Assembly: GCA_020635205.1 (NCBI GenBank) | Contig: JACKAE010000002.1 | Location: forward strand, 930,001 to 994,000 | Source: Ignavibacteria bacterium | Lineage (GTDB): Bacteria > Bacteroidota > Ignavibacteria > OLB7 | Direction: 5' to 3' | DNA length: 64,000 nt | In this document: piece after piece, positions 41,242-50,885 of the stretch | Layout of the letters: every line of letters begins with the position of its first letter | Position numbering within the stretch: the first letter of the stretch is position 1 | Position numbers and translations under genes: made by a program | Notes under the pieces: model-generated | Told to the model about the DNA's origin: nothing | What the model saw: only the letters and a program-made list of their open reading frames with translations | Database searches by the model: none

Positions 41242-42180
41242 CTACTCTTCAACCGAAAACAAATTGCGCGCCCCCTTCATTCCACATTTCTGGTAGGTGT
41301 TGTATGCTTTCGCCACGTTGGTATGGATTGCACTTGGATCCTTTCCCCCGACGAACCCGGTGATTGCTGCGTCGAGTGCGTATGCTTCGGGAGCCATCAA
41401 GTTTGTCGTCAGCAGAAGTGGATGTGACCCGCCAAACTGGAGAACCTTGAGAAGGTAGGGTTTGCTCGCACATGCGAGGGCGAGGGCACTGCGTGCCGGA
41501 CGTGTTGTGTCGGCTGCCGGATAGTTATCCAGACGAAACTCCATCAACCCATTGTGGCCGACGTATGCGATAAGGTGGGCATCTCCTCCGGCTTGAATCG
41601 TGCTGCTGCTATCGCTGCCATCACGTTGAACGCTGAGGGGCGTTCTTCCTGCGGCCATATTTGCGAAGCGTTGCATTGCATCCTTGATTTTGCTCCCGTC
41701 CCAGGCTTCGGCAACAAGGTAGGTTGTCACATCTTTTCCAGATCGTTTTATCGTTTTCTTCAAAACGACTCGTTCTAAAATTCCCTGATCTGCGAGAGTA
41801 TCAGTTCTCACCCGCTTCCACTTTCCCTTGCCAGTCATATATGCGCGGACTCCATAGGCTGCTCCCCAGTAGAGATTCGCCGACGGTTCTTGTCCATTCC
41901 CCAACTTCTTCGGCACAGGGACAATCCCTTGATTCACGTTATCGCAGAGAGCAACGATTACGTGGATTACTATCGGGCGATTGCTATCCAGATCTTCTTG
42001 CAACCGTTCTTGGACAGTCTGGTAGGAGAGGGGGGATAGCTTGATAGTATCAGGTGGAATAGGAACAGGGGCTGCCACAACAATCTGTTCCTTTGTGGAG
42101 ATGCTGGCTATAATAAAGGGGAGAGAAGCCATCAACAGAAACTGAATGAATGTCCGCTGGGTTGATTGTTTCAGTTGCAT
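41242..42180 (-). CDS. Secreted conserved hypothetical protein, 312 aa
   Basis: Has a signal peptide or N-terminal anchor (FIQFLLMASLPFIIASI). The body contains IVIHVIVALCDNVNQGIVPV, LYWGAAYGVRAYM, AYVGHNGLMEF and ALALACASKPYLL. The alternation of a hydrophobic strand ending in His-Asn-Gly and a second ending in Ala-Cys recalls the His/Cys dyad of clan CD cysteine peptidases (caspase and gingipain fold), but the spacing of about 29 residues is short and this is inference. Family not named. Lies between the oxygenase and asd, all on the minus strand. Confidence 0.6.
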   Translation of the reverse strand: MQLKQSTQRTFIQFLLMASLPFIIASISTKEQIVVAAPVPIPPDTIKLSPLSYQTVQERLQEDLDSNRPIVIHVIVALCDNVNQGIVPVPKKLGNGQEPSANLYWGAAYGVRAYMTGKGKWKRVRTDTLADQGILERVVLKKTIKRSGKDVTTYLVAEAWDGSKIKDAMQRFANMAAGRTPLSVQRDGSDSSSTIQAGGDAHLIAYVGHNGLMEFRLDNYPAADTTRPARSALALACASKPYLLKVLQFGGSHPLLLTTNLMAPEAYALDAAITGFVGGKDPSAIHTNVAKAYNTYQKCGMKGARNLFSVEE

Positions 42181-42288
42181 TATCTCTTCTTGTTAGAGTG
42201 GAAGTGATTTCAGGCGAATTCAGCAAACTATTGACACTCTTATCAACGTGACGACAATCAAGACTGTAGAAGGATAGAATCGCCGCAC

Positions 42289-43275
42289 CTATGAACCGCG
42301 TAATAGCTCAGCAATCTGCACAGCATTTGTTGCTGCTCCCTTCCGAAGATTATCGGCCACGACCCACATGTTCAGACTCATACTTCGTGATGGGTCTTTT
42401 CGTACCCGTCCAACAAAGACTTCGTCGCGGTCTTCGGCATCGAGGATTGTTGGGTAGCGATCGTTTGATGGATCATCCAACAAGACAATACCAGGTGCGC
42501 GCTCGAGGGTCTTGCGTGCTCGCGTAACTGAGATCGAACGTTCACACTCGATGTTCACCGCTTCGGCGTGGGCGCCAGTTGTCGGTATTCGAACGCAGGT
42601 GACGGTAATAGGGAGTCGTGGAAGCCCCATAATTTTTCGCGTCTCGTTCACCATCTTCAACTCTTCCTCGGTAGAATCACTCCCTTCGGGGAATGAGTGG
42701 AAGATCGTGTTGAAGGCAACTTGACGGGAGAATTTCGGGTTCTCGAGTTGCTTCCCCTTCAGTTCTGCTATCAACTGATCCACTCCCGATTGACCAGCAC
42801 CGGAGATTGACTGGTAGGTGGAGACAATTACTCGACGCAAGCTGAACGTATCGTGGAGTGGTTTCAGCGCAACAACTAACTGAATCGTTGAACAATTCGG
42901 ATTTGCAATGATCCCCTTGTGTTTAAATGCTGCATCGGGGTTCACCTCCGGCACAACTAAGGGAACACTCTTCTCCATTCTCCAAGCACTCGAGTTGTCG
43001 ATCACGACAGTGCCAGCGTTGGCGGCAATTGGCGCAAAGTGGCGACTTGTTCCCCCACCTGCGGAGAAGAGTGCAATGTCGATTCCATTAAACGACTTCT
43101 CGTCGAGCTTCGCTACGGTGTGATATTTGCCGTTGAACTTTACTCGCTTTCCGGCAGAGCGTTCCGAGGCGAGGAGTGTGATTCGGTCGAACGGAAAATT
43201 CCGTTCTTCGAGAACCTTTAGCATAGTGCGGCCAACGAGACCAGTTGCACCTACAACTGCGAGAGAAAGGGACAT
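42289..43275 (-). CDS. asd: Aspartate-semialdehyde dehydrogenase
   Basis: 328 aa from the ATG at 43275. NADP motif AVVGATGLVG, catalytic Cys in NPNCSTIQLV, QSISGAGQSG and the RIPTTGAHAEAV segment are present. It reduces aspartyl phosphate to the semialdehyde, the branch point to lysine/diaminopimelate, threonine and methionine. Length normal. Single gene with a terminator of the next upstream unit directly before it. Confidence 0.94.
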   Translation of the reverse strand: MSLSLAVVGATGLVGRTMLKVLEERNFPFDRITLLASERSAGKRVKFNGKYHTVAKLDEKSFNGIDIALFSAGGGTSRHFAPIAANAGTVVIDNSSAWRMEKSVPLVVPEVNPDAAFKHKGIIANPNCSTIQLVVALKPLHDTFSLRRVIVSTYQSISGAGQSGVDQLIAELKGKQLENPKFSRQVAFNTIFHSFPEGSDSTEEELKMVNETRKIMGLPRLPITVTCVRIPTTGAHAEAVNIECERSISVTRARKTLERAPGIVLLDDPSNDRYPTILDAEDRDEVFVGRVRKDPSRSMSLNMWVVADNLRKGAATNAVQIAELLRGS

Positions 43276-43304
43276 CGATTTTCTGTGCTGTTTGTTCAAT
43301 TAGT

Positions 43305-43336
43305 TCAAAAAGAAAAGGCGCGATTGCTCGCGCCTT
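43305..43336 (-). terminator. Terminator of the DUF4397 gene
   Basis: AAGGCGCGA (43315-43323) pairs with TCGCGCCTT (43328-43336) around TTGC. On the minus strand TTTTCTTTTTG follows, 28 bases after the stop of the lipoprotein gene. Confidence 0.87.
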
Positions 43337-43363
43337 AAAAGATACGTCCCTTCGTGAAAACCG

Positions 43364-44866
43364 TTACTCAGGAATCACTTCTTCAGAGACTGGAGTTAAG
43401 AGTAAGGCCGACCCATCTACCCCGCGTGAGAGGAAGATCGTGTAGGTTGTTCCTCCCTTCAGCGTAACTCCACTCTCGGTGTGAACCGTTGCTCCGGTTT
43501 CATCCAACAAACTTAATGTCAGATTGCTGCCAGCCGTTGCTGTAAACGATTGCGCGATAGGGTCAGGCGATTCCCCGTATGACATTTCAGGACTTGTAGC
43601 ACCACTCACGCGAACGCGCAGTTTCTTTGAGATATTTGTTCCGAAGTCTCCGTGGAAGAAGCGTAGTCCTGCCGATCCCGGTGGCGGTGCAGGAACTCGG
43701 TCGAAGATTGTTACTGCCTTTGCCTGCCCTTCAACAAATGGTCCGTAGGCGGCAACCGTGTAGCGGTTATTCGAGGCGATTGGAAACTCAACTCTCGGAA
43801 CAAAAACAACCTGTGCTCCCGTTCCTCCCGGATCAGCTTGGTTCGTCACCTCAACCCGATAGGGAAGCTCAGTGTAGAGGAAGGTGCTGAGGAAGAAATA
43901 TCCTTTTAATGATTGGTCGGGAGGACTTCCAACGGGGGCTACGTTGATTGTTGCCCCAAGTTGATTCGGGAAGTTTCGCCGGAAGTTGTCGATAAATCCT
44001 CCTCCGAACTGCTCATCGTAAAGTGTCAGGTCGAGTGTTGCGTTGCCACTGTTAATCAAGTTGATAAACCTGAGGGCCAGTAGTTCGAATGCGAGAGGTA
44101 AACCACCGTAAAGCTCGGTCTGCGGATCGTAGCGGCTATCTTGCAGCATCCCGAGGAAAATCATCTTCTCATCCCCAAGAGGGCGAAGTTTTCCGCTGAG
44201 AACGAGTGTAATAACGGCATCACCGGATAGGAGAATACTCGAAACTTGGAAGATCGTCTTCCCCGTCGAGGTCTCTTTCACGGTCATTCCACCACTTACG
44301 ATCCCTGCTTTCCGCGTCAAAATTTCGCTGGTATCACCGTAAGCAAGGTCTTGCACCACTGGTGGATCGCTTGCGAACGATACGTCGACAGTTGGAGCAC
44401 CTACAGCTAAGTTGACGATGCGGTAGCGAACGTTCGCACTTCCGGGCTTGCTGGTTGGGGCGTCGGAAGTTACCAGTATTTTGTATTCACTCTCTTGCTT
44501 GAAAAGGTAGGCGGTGTGATATGTCCCTGCCGCAAGATCTACAGTAGTTGTTGCTATGGTGCTTCCATTAGGTAGAACAAACGCAAGCTCACTTGAGCCG
44601 GTATCAACCGGCCAGAATTGTGCTTCGTATATATCTTCTGGATATTCAAAGAAACCGAGAGGTTGTGTGAAGATTTCTTCGCTCTTGATAAGAATCTTGG
44701 CTTGGCCAATGTCTTGATCTGTAATGACAAAGCGGAGAAATGCAAGCTTGTTCGAATCAGTTTGGATTGGGGGCTTCGTGGGAACGAACGGGTCTTCTGG
44801 ACAGCAAGATGCAAACCAGAAGAGAGAGAGGGAGATCAGCGTCAGTGAAACAAGAGAACGAACCAT
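43364..44866 (-). CDS. DUF4397-type lipoprotein, 500 aa
   Basis: Starts with a lipoprotein signal (LTLISLSLFWFASC, lipidated Cys at about 21). Three or more beta-rich segments of the DUF4397 type follow (for example VRYRIVNLAVGAPTVDVSF and GSAGLRFFHGDFG...LRVRVSG), each pairing a VxxxNLxxxxPTVDV-like strand with a later TYHTAYLF or YTIFLSRG strand. Probably displayed on the outer membrane surface. Function unknown. Own terminator; divergent from the serine hydrolase gene. Confidence 0.72.
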   Translation of the reverse strand: MVRSLVSLTLISLSLFWFASCCPEDPFVPTKPPIQTDSNKLAFLRFVITDQDIGQAKILIKSEEIFTQPLGFFEYPEDIYEAQFWPVDTGSSELAFVLPNGSTIATTTVDLAAGTYHTAYLFKQESEYKILVTSDAPTSKPGSANVRYRIVNLAVGAPTVDVSFASDPPVVQDLAYGDTSEILTRKAGIVSGGMTVKETSTGKTIFQVSSILLSGDAVITLVLSGKLRPLGDEKMIFLGMLQDSRYDPQTELYGGLPLAFELLALRFINLINSGNATLDLTLYDEQFGGGFIDNFRRNFPNQLGATINVAPVGSPPDQSLKGYFFLSTFLYTELPYRVEVTNQADPGGTGAQVVFVPRVEFPIASNNRYTVAAYGPFVEGQAKAVTIFDRVPAPPPGSAGLRFFHGDFGTNISKKLRVRVSGATSPEMSYGESPDPIAQSFTATAGSNLTLSLLDETGATVHTESGVTLKGGTTYTIFLSRGVDGSALLLTPVSEEVIPE

Positions 44867-45013
44867 TTACACTCGTACTGTGAATGATAAATCTGAATGT
44901 GGCAATTCATACCAAAGATAGAGACTCTTGCAGAAACTCCATCACTTATCGTACCATTGAGCAGTTGAAGTGCAACACTGGCTCCATATTATGCGAAGAA
45001 GGAGCCGCTCAAC

Positions 45014-47194
45014 ATGCGATTACTATATACAAACAACAGGATATTCTCTATGTGGTTACCACTACGACTTCTTACCTTCGTCTCGACACTTGCATTCCTT
45101 TATCTCGCTACCGTCACTACCATTGCTGCACAACCCTCAATTGAGGGGGAGTGGGAGGGAGAAGTCGTTCTTCCGGGTCAGGCTCTTGAGTTTGCAATTA
45201 GCCTTCAATCGTATGAAGGCTGGAGCGGAGTCTACAGCATTCCTGCCCAAAAAGTCAACAACTTTCCGCTGAGTGATATTGTGGTAGAACTTCCCAATAT
45301 CACTTTCAAACTTGGTGGAGGAATTCCGGGGAATCCACTCTTTACGTTGAGTCTATCGACGGAAGGAGATGAGATGGTTGGCAAGTTCACCCAGTATAAC
45401 CAGACGTTTGATGCGAAGTTTTGGCGAGCAGGCTCCGAAAAGGTTGGGGGGGAAGATGCCGGCTCAAAGAAAAGTCTTGAAGAGCGAGTCGAGGAGATTC
45501 GGATGGGACTTGAGAAGTCTCGAAAGAACTTTAACATCCCCGGACTTGCTGTTGCGATTGTGAAGGGGGATACTATCCTTATGGCTGAGGGATTTGGCGA
45601 ACGGAATATAGAGAAAGGACTCCCCGCCACATCCTCTACACTCTTTGCCATTGGCTCAACAACCAAGGCTTTCACCAGTGTTATTATTGGCACACTTGTC
45701 GACGAAGGAAAGCTCGATTGGGATGGACGTGTCATCGACTACTTACCTGATTTTCGGCTCTACGACGAATATGCAACCAACCACATCACCCTTCGTGATC
45801 TGCTTAGCCATCAGTCCGGTCTCCCACGGCATGACTTAATGTGGTATGGCTCGGATTTCAGTCGGGAGGAGTTGTTTCATAGGCTCCGCTACCTAAAGCC
45901 GACTGCGGAACTTCGGGAGAAGTGGCAATATCAAAACCTGATGTTCATGACTGCCGGATTAGTAGCCGAGCGGGTGACCGGGAAGAGTTGGGAAGAACTT
46001 GTGCAGGAGCGGATATTTGATCCTCTCTCAATGAGAAGGGCAAACTTCAGTGTCGATGATATGCAAAAGAGTGCTGACTATGCGATGCCATACGCTGAGG
46101 TTGAGGGAAAAAGCAAAGTGATTGACTTCAAGAATATCAACTCGATTGGTCCAGCCGGTTCTATCAACGCAAGTGTTGAGGAGATGGCGGCTTGGCTCCA
46201 GTTGAACTTAAGTGATGGTGACTATAAAGGGAACAGAGTAATCTCCCCTACCAGTCTTTCTATGATTCACTCTCCTCAGGCAATCATTCCGGGTGGGGGA
46301 AGCGTTCAAGGTCTCCGCTTCAACTTATACGGAATGGGGTGGATGATGAACGTATATCGAGGGCACAAACTGATTCACCACGGTGGAGGAATCGATGGGT
46401 TTGTCTCCCACGTTGCGTTACTCCCTGACGATGATATCGGGATTGTGGTTCTGACAAACCAGCCGAGTGGATTACCGCAACTCGCCATCTTCGACATTGC
46501 CGACAGGTTGTTGGATTTAAAGCCGTTCAATCACTTAGCGACAGCCGCAGCACAACTAAAAGTCATATCAGATAACAGTTCAGAAGACCCGCAATCCGAA
46601 GATGTGGCTCGCGTGAAGGGAACTTCACCATCGTGGGCACTTGAAGAATATGCTGGTGAGTATGAAGATTCAGGGTATGGTATTATTCGTATCGGAGTAG
46701 AAGGGAAGAGGTTGGTTGCCACCTTCCACGGCGAAAGTCTTCCACTGAGCCACTACCACTACGATGTGTTTCGTGCCGATCCAGAGGGAGAAGAGAGAGC
46801 GATTCAACTTCTGCTATCGTTTCAGCCCGACGTCGCAGGTGGCGTAGCTGCTTTAGAAGTCCCCCTTGAACCGACACTCGATCCGATAAAGTTTCTCAAA
46901 CTTCCTTCACCACAACTCCGCAATCCAAACTATCTGAAGCAGTTTGTGGGGAACTACAACCTCCCGACACAGAAAGCCGTTGTGACTCTCCGCGATTCAA
47001 ACCTGACAGTAACATTGCCGGGACAGCCAGAGTACCAACTTCAACCGAAAAGAGAAGTCGTTGGCAAGTTTACCGATTTCTATCTGGCGAACATGTCGGG
47101 CTTTTCTGCTCGATTCGAAGTCGAGGGAGGAAAAGTCAAGCGGTTGATTTTCATACAACCGAACGGAACATTTGTGGCTGAACGGCAGAAATGA
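45014..47194 (+). CDS. Secreted beta-lactamase-family serine hydrolase with extra beta domains
   Basis: 726 aa; signal peptide (to about 40) after a GGAG site. A beta-rich N-terminal domain (45-140) precedes the class C-like core. Catalytic S215-T-T-K218 in AIGSTTKAF, Y306-Q-N308, and HHGGGIDGF (the KTG equivalent) are intact. A C-terminal lipocalin-like domain (DUF3471 type, about 550-726) follows. Relatives include peptidases, esterases and PBP4*-like enzymes; a true beta-lactamase is less likely. Divergent promoter region shared with the DUF4397 gene. Confidence 0.85.
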   Translation: MRLLYTNNRIFSMWLPLRLLTFVSTLAFLYLATVTTIAAQPSIEGEWEGEVVLPGQALEFAISLQSYEGWSGVYSIPAQKVNNFPLSDIVVELPNITFKLGGGIPGNPLFTLSLSTEGDEMVGKFTQYNQTFDAKFWRAGSEKVGGEDAGSKKSLEERVEEIRMGLEKSRKNFNIPGLAVAIVKGDTILMAEGFGERNIEKGLPATSSTLFAIGSTTKAFTSVIIGTLVDEGKLDWDGRVIDYLPDFRLYDEYATNHITLRDLLSHQSGLPRHDLMWYGSDFSREELFHRLRYLKPTAELREKWQYQNLMFMTAGLVAERVTGKSWEELVQERIFDPLSMRRANFSVDDMQKSADYAMPYAEVEGKSKVIDFKNINSIGPAGSINASVEEMAAWLQLNLSDGDYKGNRVISPTSLSMIHSPQAIIPGGGSVQGLRFNLYGMGWMMNVYRGHKLIHHGGGIDGFVSHVALLPDDDIGIVVLTNQPSGLPQLAIFDIADRLLDLKPFNHLATAAAQLKVISDNSSEDPQSEDVARVKGTSPSWALEEYAGEYEDSGYGIIRIGVEGKRLVATFHGESLPLSHYHYDVFRADPEGEERAIQLLLSFQPDVAGGVAALEVPLEPTLDPIKFLKLPSPQLRNPNYLKQFVGNYNLPTQKAVVTLRDSNLTVTLPGQPEYQLQPKREVVGKFTDFYLANMSGFSARFEVEGGKVKRLIFIQPNGTFVAERQK

Positions 47195-47332
47195 GGGAGC
47201 ATGAGTTGTTACGGAATGGCAAGGAGGATTCCTTCGAGGGCATCTTTCTACTTACTATTTTTGAAGCTTTCGTAAAAGTCGAGGGGAGTTGGTTCTCTTT
47301 CGACCACTATCAACCAATTTTTGTACGTCAAC

Positions 47333-48025
47333 ATGAAGCGTTTTATCACGCCACTCGTCGTCGGAGCCGTTCTTCTCATTGCAGGATGCGATAATGGTGG
47401 AGGAAAAGTCGCACTGAAAAGTTTAGATGACAGTGCCAGTTATGCCATTGGCATGAATGCTGCTCAAGGAATGCTGAAGCCACAGTTGGATCAGGCATCA
47501 AAGCAGGGAGTAAATATCGATCGAGCAATCTTCGCAGCCGCTATTCGCGATGTTCTCTCGGACACATCTGGTAAGGGGATACTTGAGGATACCGTTGCTC
47601 AGGCGGTATTAGTCCGTTGGCAGGAAACTATGACTGCGCAGAAGAAGCAAGAAAACCAAAAGTTCCTGGATGAGAACAAGTCTAAGGCAGGCGTAAAAGT
47701 GACCCCAAGCGGGCTACAGTATGTTGTTGTTCAAGAGGGAAGTGGTGAGTCGCCAACAGATATGGATTCAGTTGTTGTCAACTATAAAGGAATGCTTGTT
47801 GACTCGACAGTTTTCGATCAGTCACCTGAGGGTGAGCCGAGAACATTTATGGTTGGTGGGGTTATCGAAGGGTGGAAGGAAGCGCTGAAGATGATGAAGC
47901 CGGGAGCAAAGTGGAAGCTCTTTATCCCATCGAGCATCGCCTACGGCGATCAGGGGACAGCCGGAATTCCTCCAGGTGCAGTTCTTATCTTCGACGTAGA
48001 ACTCGTATCAGTCAAGAAAAATTAA
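47333..48025 (+). CDS. FKBP-type peptidyl-prolyl isomerase, lipoprotein (paralogue 1)
   Basis: 230 aa from the ATG at 47333. Lipobox LIAGC puts it on a membrane facing the periplasm. An FkpA-like N-terminal helical domain (LDDSASYAIGMN...) is followed by a complete FKBP domain. Active-site aromatics are all present: NYKG, VFDQ, RTFMV, GVIEGW, IAYGDQG, IFDVEL. It catalyses proline isomerisation and acts as chaperone. First of four tandem paralogues; a hairpin follows. Confidence 0.9.
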   Translation: MKRFITPLVVGAVLLIAGCDNGGGKVALKSLDDSASYAIGMNAAQGMLKPQLDQASKQGVNIDRAIFAAAIRDVLSDTSGKGILEDTVAQAVLVRWQETMTAQKKQENQKFLDENKSKAGVKVTPSGLQYVVVQEGSGESPTDMDSVVVNYKGMLVDSTVFDQSPEGEPRTFMVGGVIEGWKEALKMMKPGAKWKLFIPSSIAYGDQGTAGIPPGAVLIFDVELVSVKKN

Positions 48026-48041
48026 CCAGAGTGTTAACTAA

Positions 48042-48078
48042 CCGGCAACAGCAACCAGAACCAGGGGGCTGTTGCCGG
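48042..48078 (+). terminator. Hairpin between FKBP paralogues 1 and 2
   Basis: CCGGCAACAGC (48042-48052) pairs perfectly with GCTGTTGCCGG (48068-48078). The T-tract is weak, so attenuation rather than full termination is possible. Confidence 0.7.
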
Positions 48079-48131
48079 ATTCGTTCTTCGGATTAAGATT
48101 TTAACCTAATTGTCTGTGTGAATAGAAAACT

Positions 48132-48839
48132 ATGCAAAGGTGTTCAACGATGATAGTTCGTTTGTTTGCGTTGGGAATCCTTCTTTCCCTTACTTCTTCT
48201 GTTGGCTTTGCTCAAGTCAACCTTGAGAATTTAAATGATAGTGCCAGCTACGCAGTTGGTGTCAACTTCGCGCTGGCTCAACTGAAGCCGAATCTCGATC
48301 AAGCGAAAGCTCAGGGGATTGAGTTCAATGTCGAGGTTCTGATTCAGGCAATGCGAGATGTTATTGCCGAAGATGGTCTTCTGATTAACGAAACGGCTGG
48401 GCAACAAGTATTGGTTCGTTGGCAGCAGGCGCACATGGTGGAGATGCTTCAAAAGAATAACAAAGAAGCTGCGAAGTTCTTTGTAGAAAATGGATCAAAG
48501 CCGGGTGTGAAAGTTGCGGCGAACGGAATGCAGTACATGGTAATTACGGAGGGGAGTGGGACACCACCGGCTGCTACCGACTCGGTTGTAGTGAAGTATC
48601 GCGGTACTCTCCTCGATGGCACAGTCTTCGACCAAACGGCAGAGGGAGAAACCAGAACCTTCTACGTCTCAGGGCTTATTCAAGGGTGGACTCAAGCACT
48701 GCAAATGATGAAGCCAGGTGCGAAGTGGAAAGTTTTCCTTCCTTCAAACTTAGCTTATGGGCAACAGGGGACCCAAGGGATACCTCCCGGTGCTGCGTTA
48801 GTGTTTGACATGGAACTTGTTGCGGTAAAGAAGCCGTAA
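48132..48839 (+). CDS. FKBP-type peptidyl-prolyl isomerase (paralogue 2)
   Basis: 235 aa with a signal peptide (VRLFALGILLSLTSSVGFAQ), not a lipobox, so probably free in the periplasm. Same N-terminal domain (LNDSASYAVGVNFALAQ). The FKBP domain keeps all key residues: KYRG, VFDQ, RTFYV, GLIQGW, LAYGQQG, VFDMEL. About 60% identical by eye to paralogue 1 over the FKBP domain. Promoter or read-through lies in the 106-base spacer. Confidence 0.9.
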   Translation: MQRCSTMIVRLFALGILLSLTSSVGFAQVNLENLNDSASYAVGVNFALAQLKPNLDQAKAQGIEFNVEVLIQAMRDVIAEDGLLINETAGQQVLVRWQQAHMVEMLQKNNKEAAKFFVENGSKPGVKVAANGMQYMVITEGSGTPPAATDSVVVKYRGTLLDGTVFDQTAEGETRTFYVSGLIQGWTQALQMMKPGAKWKVFLPSNLAYGQQGTQGIPPGAALVFDMELVAVKKP

Positions 48840-48910
48840 AAAGGGAGGTAAGGGTAAGTGCCGACTGCGGTGCTCTCCTTCGTGTACATTCTCTTTACTA
48901 AGGGGGACAA

Positions 48911-49798
48911 ATGATTAGGCGAAACAGTATTCTTCAGTTCGTTCTGGTTTTTCCACTTCTCTTCTCAGGTTTAGCAACTGTAGCACAAAGCCAGAATAGT
49001 TTGAAGGATTTAACCGATAGCGTCAGTTACGCTATTGGCATGAACTTCACGGTGACCGAGTTGATTCCATCCTTCGAAGCGTTCGGTGAACAGGGGGTGG
49101 CAGTGAATCCAGAGTTTGTGGGACGCACCATTGGCAATCAGCTACTTGCAAAGACTACGGAGTACACCGCTGCTGACAGTGTGAGTTATTCCCACGGCCT
49201 GAATATGGTCAATAAAACACTGATGCCGGCACTGCTAAATCTTCAAGCACTTGGCATCGCAGTAAACCGTGAGGTGATGGCGCAGGCAATCAATGATATT
49301 CTGGCTGGACGGAAGACGGTGATTTCTGATTCTGTTGCCCAACGAGCCTTAGTAGTGCTTCAGCAAGTAATTGTGGAGAGGACAGGAGATTTCGTAGCAC
49401 AGTTTGCAGAAGAGAGCAAAAAGGAGGAGGTGAAATTCTTAGCCGATAACGGTACGAAGCCGGGAGTGAAAACAACGCCGAGTGGCCTTCAATATCAAGT
49501 GCTTGCTGAGGGGAGCGGGGCTTCGCCAACAATCAAGGATTCGGTAAGTGTTCGCTGTTTAGGTAAGCTCATCAACGGAACAATCTTCGATCAGACTGAG
49601 GAAGGGAAGAGTGTGAAGTGTGCTGTAGCCGGAGTTGTTCCGGGGTGGAGTGAAGCCTTGATGATGATGAAGCCGGGGAGTAAGTGGTTACTCTACATCC
49701 CCTCAAATCTCGGATATGGTAGCCGTGGCGGACTGGGTGGAAAAATTGGTCCTAATCAGCTTATGATTTATGAAATTGAGCTTATTCGAGTGAATTAA
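48911..49798 (+). CDS. FKBP-type protein with duplicated N-terminal domain (paralogue 3)
   Basis: 295 aa, signal peptide (FVLVFPLLFSGLATVAQ). The N-terminal helical domain occurs twice (TDSVSYAIGMNF and ADSVSYSHGLNM). In the FKBP domain several pocket residues are changed: the Tyr of NYKG is Cys (RCLG), the Phe of TFMV is lost (KCAVAG) and the last Phe is Tyr (IYEIEL), while FDQ, PGW and GYG remain. Isomerase activity is probably weak; a chaperone role could persist. Confidence 0.85.
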   Translation: MIRRNSILQFVLVFPLLFSGLATVAQSQNSLKDLTDSVSYAIGMNFTVTELIPSFEAFGEQGVAVNPEFVGRTIGNQLLAKTTEYTAADSVSYSHGLNMVNKTLMPALLNLQALGIAVNREVMAQAINDILAGRKTVISDSVAQRALVVLQQVIVERTGDFVAQFAEESKKEEVKFLADNGTKPGVKTTPSGLQYQVLAEGSGASPTIKDSVSVRCLGKLINGTIFDQTEEGKSVKCAVAGVVPGWSEALMMMKPGSKWLLYIPSNLGYGSRGGLGGKIGPNQLMIYEIELIRVN

Positions 49799-49877
49799 GA
49801 TTTAGGATATTGATACTTCTCCCGGCAATCTCTGCTGTGAGAAGACGTCATTCGGCTCGTTTATTCAATGAAAAACT

Positions 49878-50870
49878 ATGTCTATTAAATCAGTTGCGTT
49901 ATTCTTCCTCCTCTTCTGCTTCAGTGCAGGAGCAGCCTATGCTCAAGGAGGTGGGCCGGGAACTAATGGTAGTAGCTACTACTTGAAAACGATTCAAGAC
50001 TCTGTTGGATATTTGGCCGGATGGAGTTTTAGTGAGCAGGTAAAGAGGGAAGGTCCAGTAAAACCTGTCTTGAACTATCGAATTCTTATCGCTGGCGCAG
50101 AAGATGCACTGAAGTATCTCGACGCGAAGCTTACCCTCGGTCAAGTAGATCAAATTGTTGAATCGGTTAGGCAGAAGCTGGAGGAAATCTATGAGAAGCA
50201 GGACTCAACTGTTGATATTCCGAAGGTAATTTACGGCACACCAACCAACAATCTTCCCGACAGAATAAAGGCTCGAAATGACAGCGTGAGTTATGCTATT
50301 GGCTATAACTTCGGGTACAGCATACGATCCAATAATCGTTCATTAAATCCAGTTGCTGTCTCGGTCGGATTGTCCGATTGTCTCAATGGAAACACCTCGC
50401 AGCTAACCGATGACGATATTCTCGCTTTGCAAATTCGTATGCAGCAAGAGCGCCTTGCGGAGAAGGAGGGTAAAGAACAATCCTTCCTTAAGCAGAGGGC
50501 AATGCTCGACGAGAATGCCAATCGTCCAGAGGTGAAGAAGCTGCCGAGTGGGATTCAATACGAGGTTCTTGAGGAGGGTAAAGGGAACGTTGCTGATGAG
50601 AAGGCGAGCGTTAGCATTCATATCGTAGCCTACAAGTGGGACGAAGCGTCACCCTACTACAATTCCCGAACCACTGACCAACCACTTATCTACAACCTGA
50701 GTGAGACTTCCGACGAGTGGGTGACAATCTTAACCCAGATGCCAGTGGGGGCTATCTGGAAGCTCTGGATTCCACCCGATGCCGTCTCCGATCCAGATAT
50801 GGCAGCGAAAGCAATTCCCGAGACGTTGATAATGGAAGTAGAGATGATCTCAATCAACGGCAAGGAATAA
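49878..50870 (+). CDS. Degenerate FKBP-like protein (paralogue 4)
   Basis: 330 aa, signal peptide (ALFFLLFCFSAGAAYAQ). Two N-terminal domain copies are again visible (IQDSVGYLAGWSF and NDSVSYAIGYNF). The C-terminal domain still aligns (LPSGIQYEVLEEGKG, MPVGAIWKLWIPP, LIMEVEMISI), but every active-site signature is gone (no FDQ, no GW, no YG). It is open and full length, so it is not a simple pseudogene; a non-catalytic chaperone or binding role is possible. Last gene of the array, followed by a hairpin. Confidence 0.8.
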   Translation: MSIKSVALFFLLFCFSAGAAYAQGGGPGTNGSSYYLKTIQDSVGYLAGWSFSEQVKREGPVKPVLNYRILIAGAEDALKYLDAKLTLGQVDQIVESVRQKLEEIYEKQDSTVDIPKVIYGTPTNNLPDRIKARNDSVSYAIGYNFGYSIRSNNRSLNPVAVSVGLSDCLNGNTSQLTDDDILALQIRMQQERLAEKEGKEQSFLKQRAMLDENANRPEVKKLPSGIQYEVLEEGKGNVADEKASVSIHIVAYKWDEASPYYNSRTTDQPLIYNLSETSDEWVTILTQMPVGAIWKLWIPPDAVSDPDMAAKAIPETLIMEVEMISINGKE

Positions 50871-50885
50871 TTCCCTAAAATTTGT

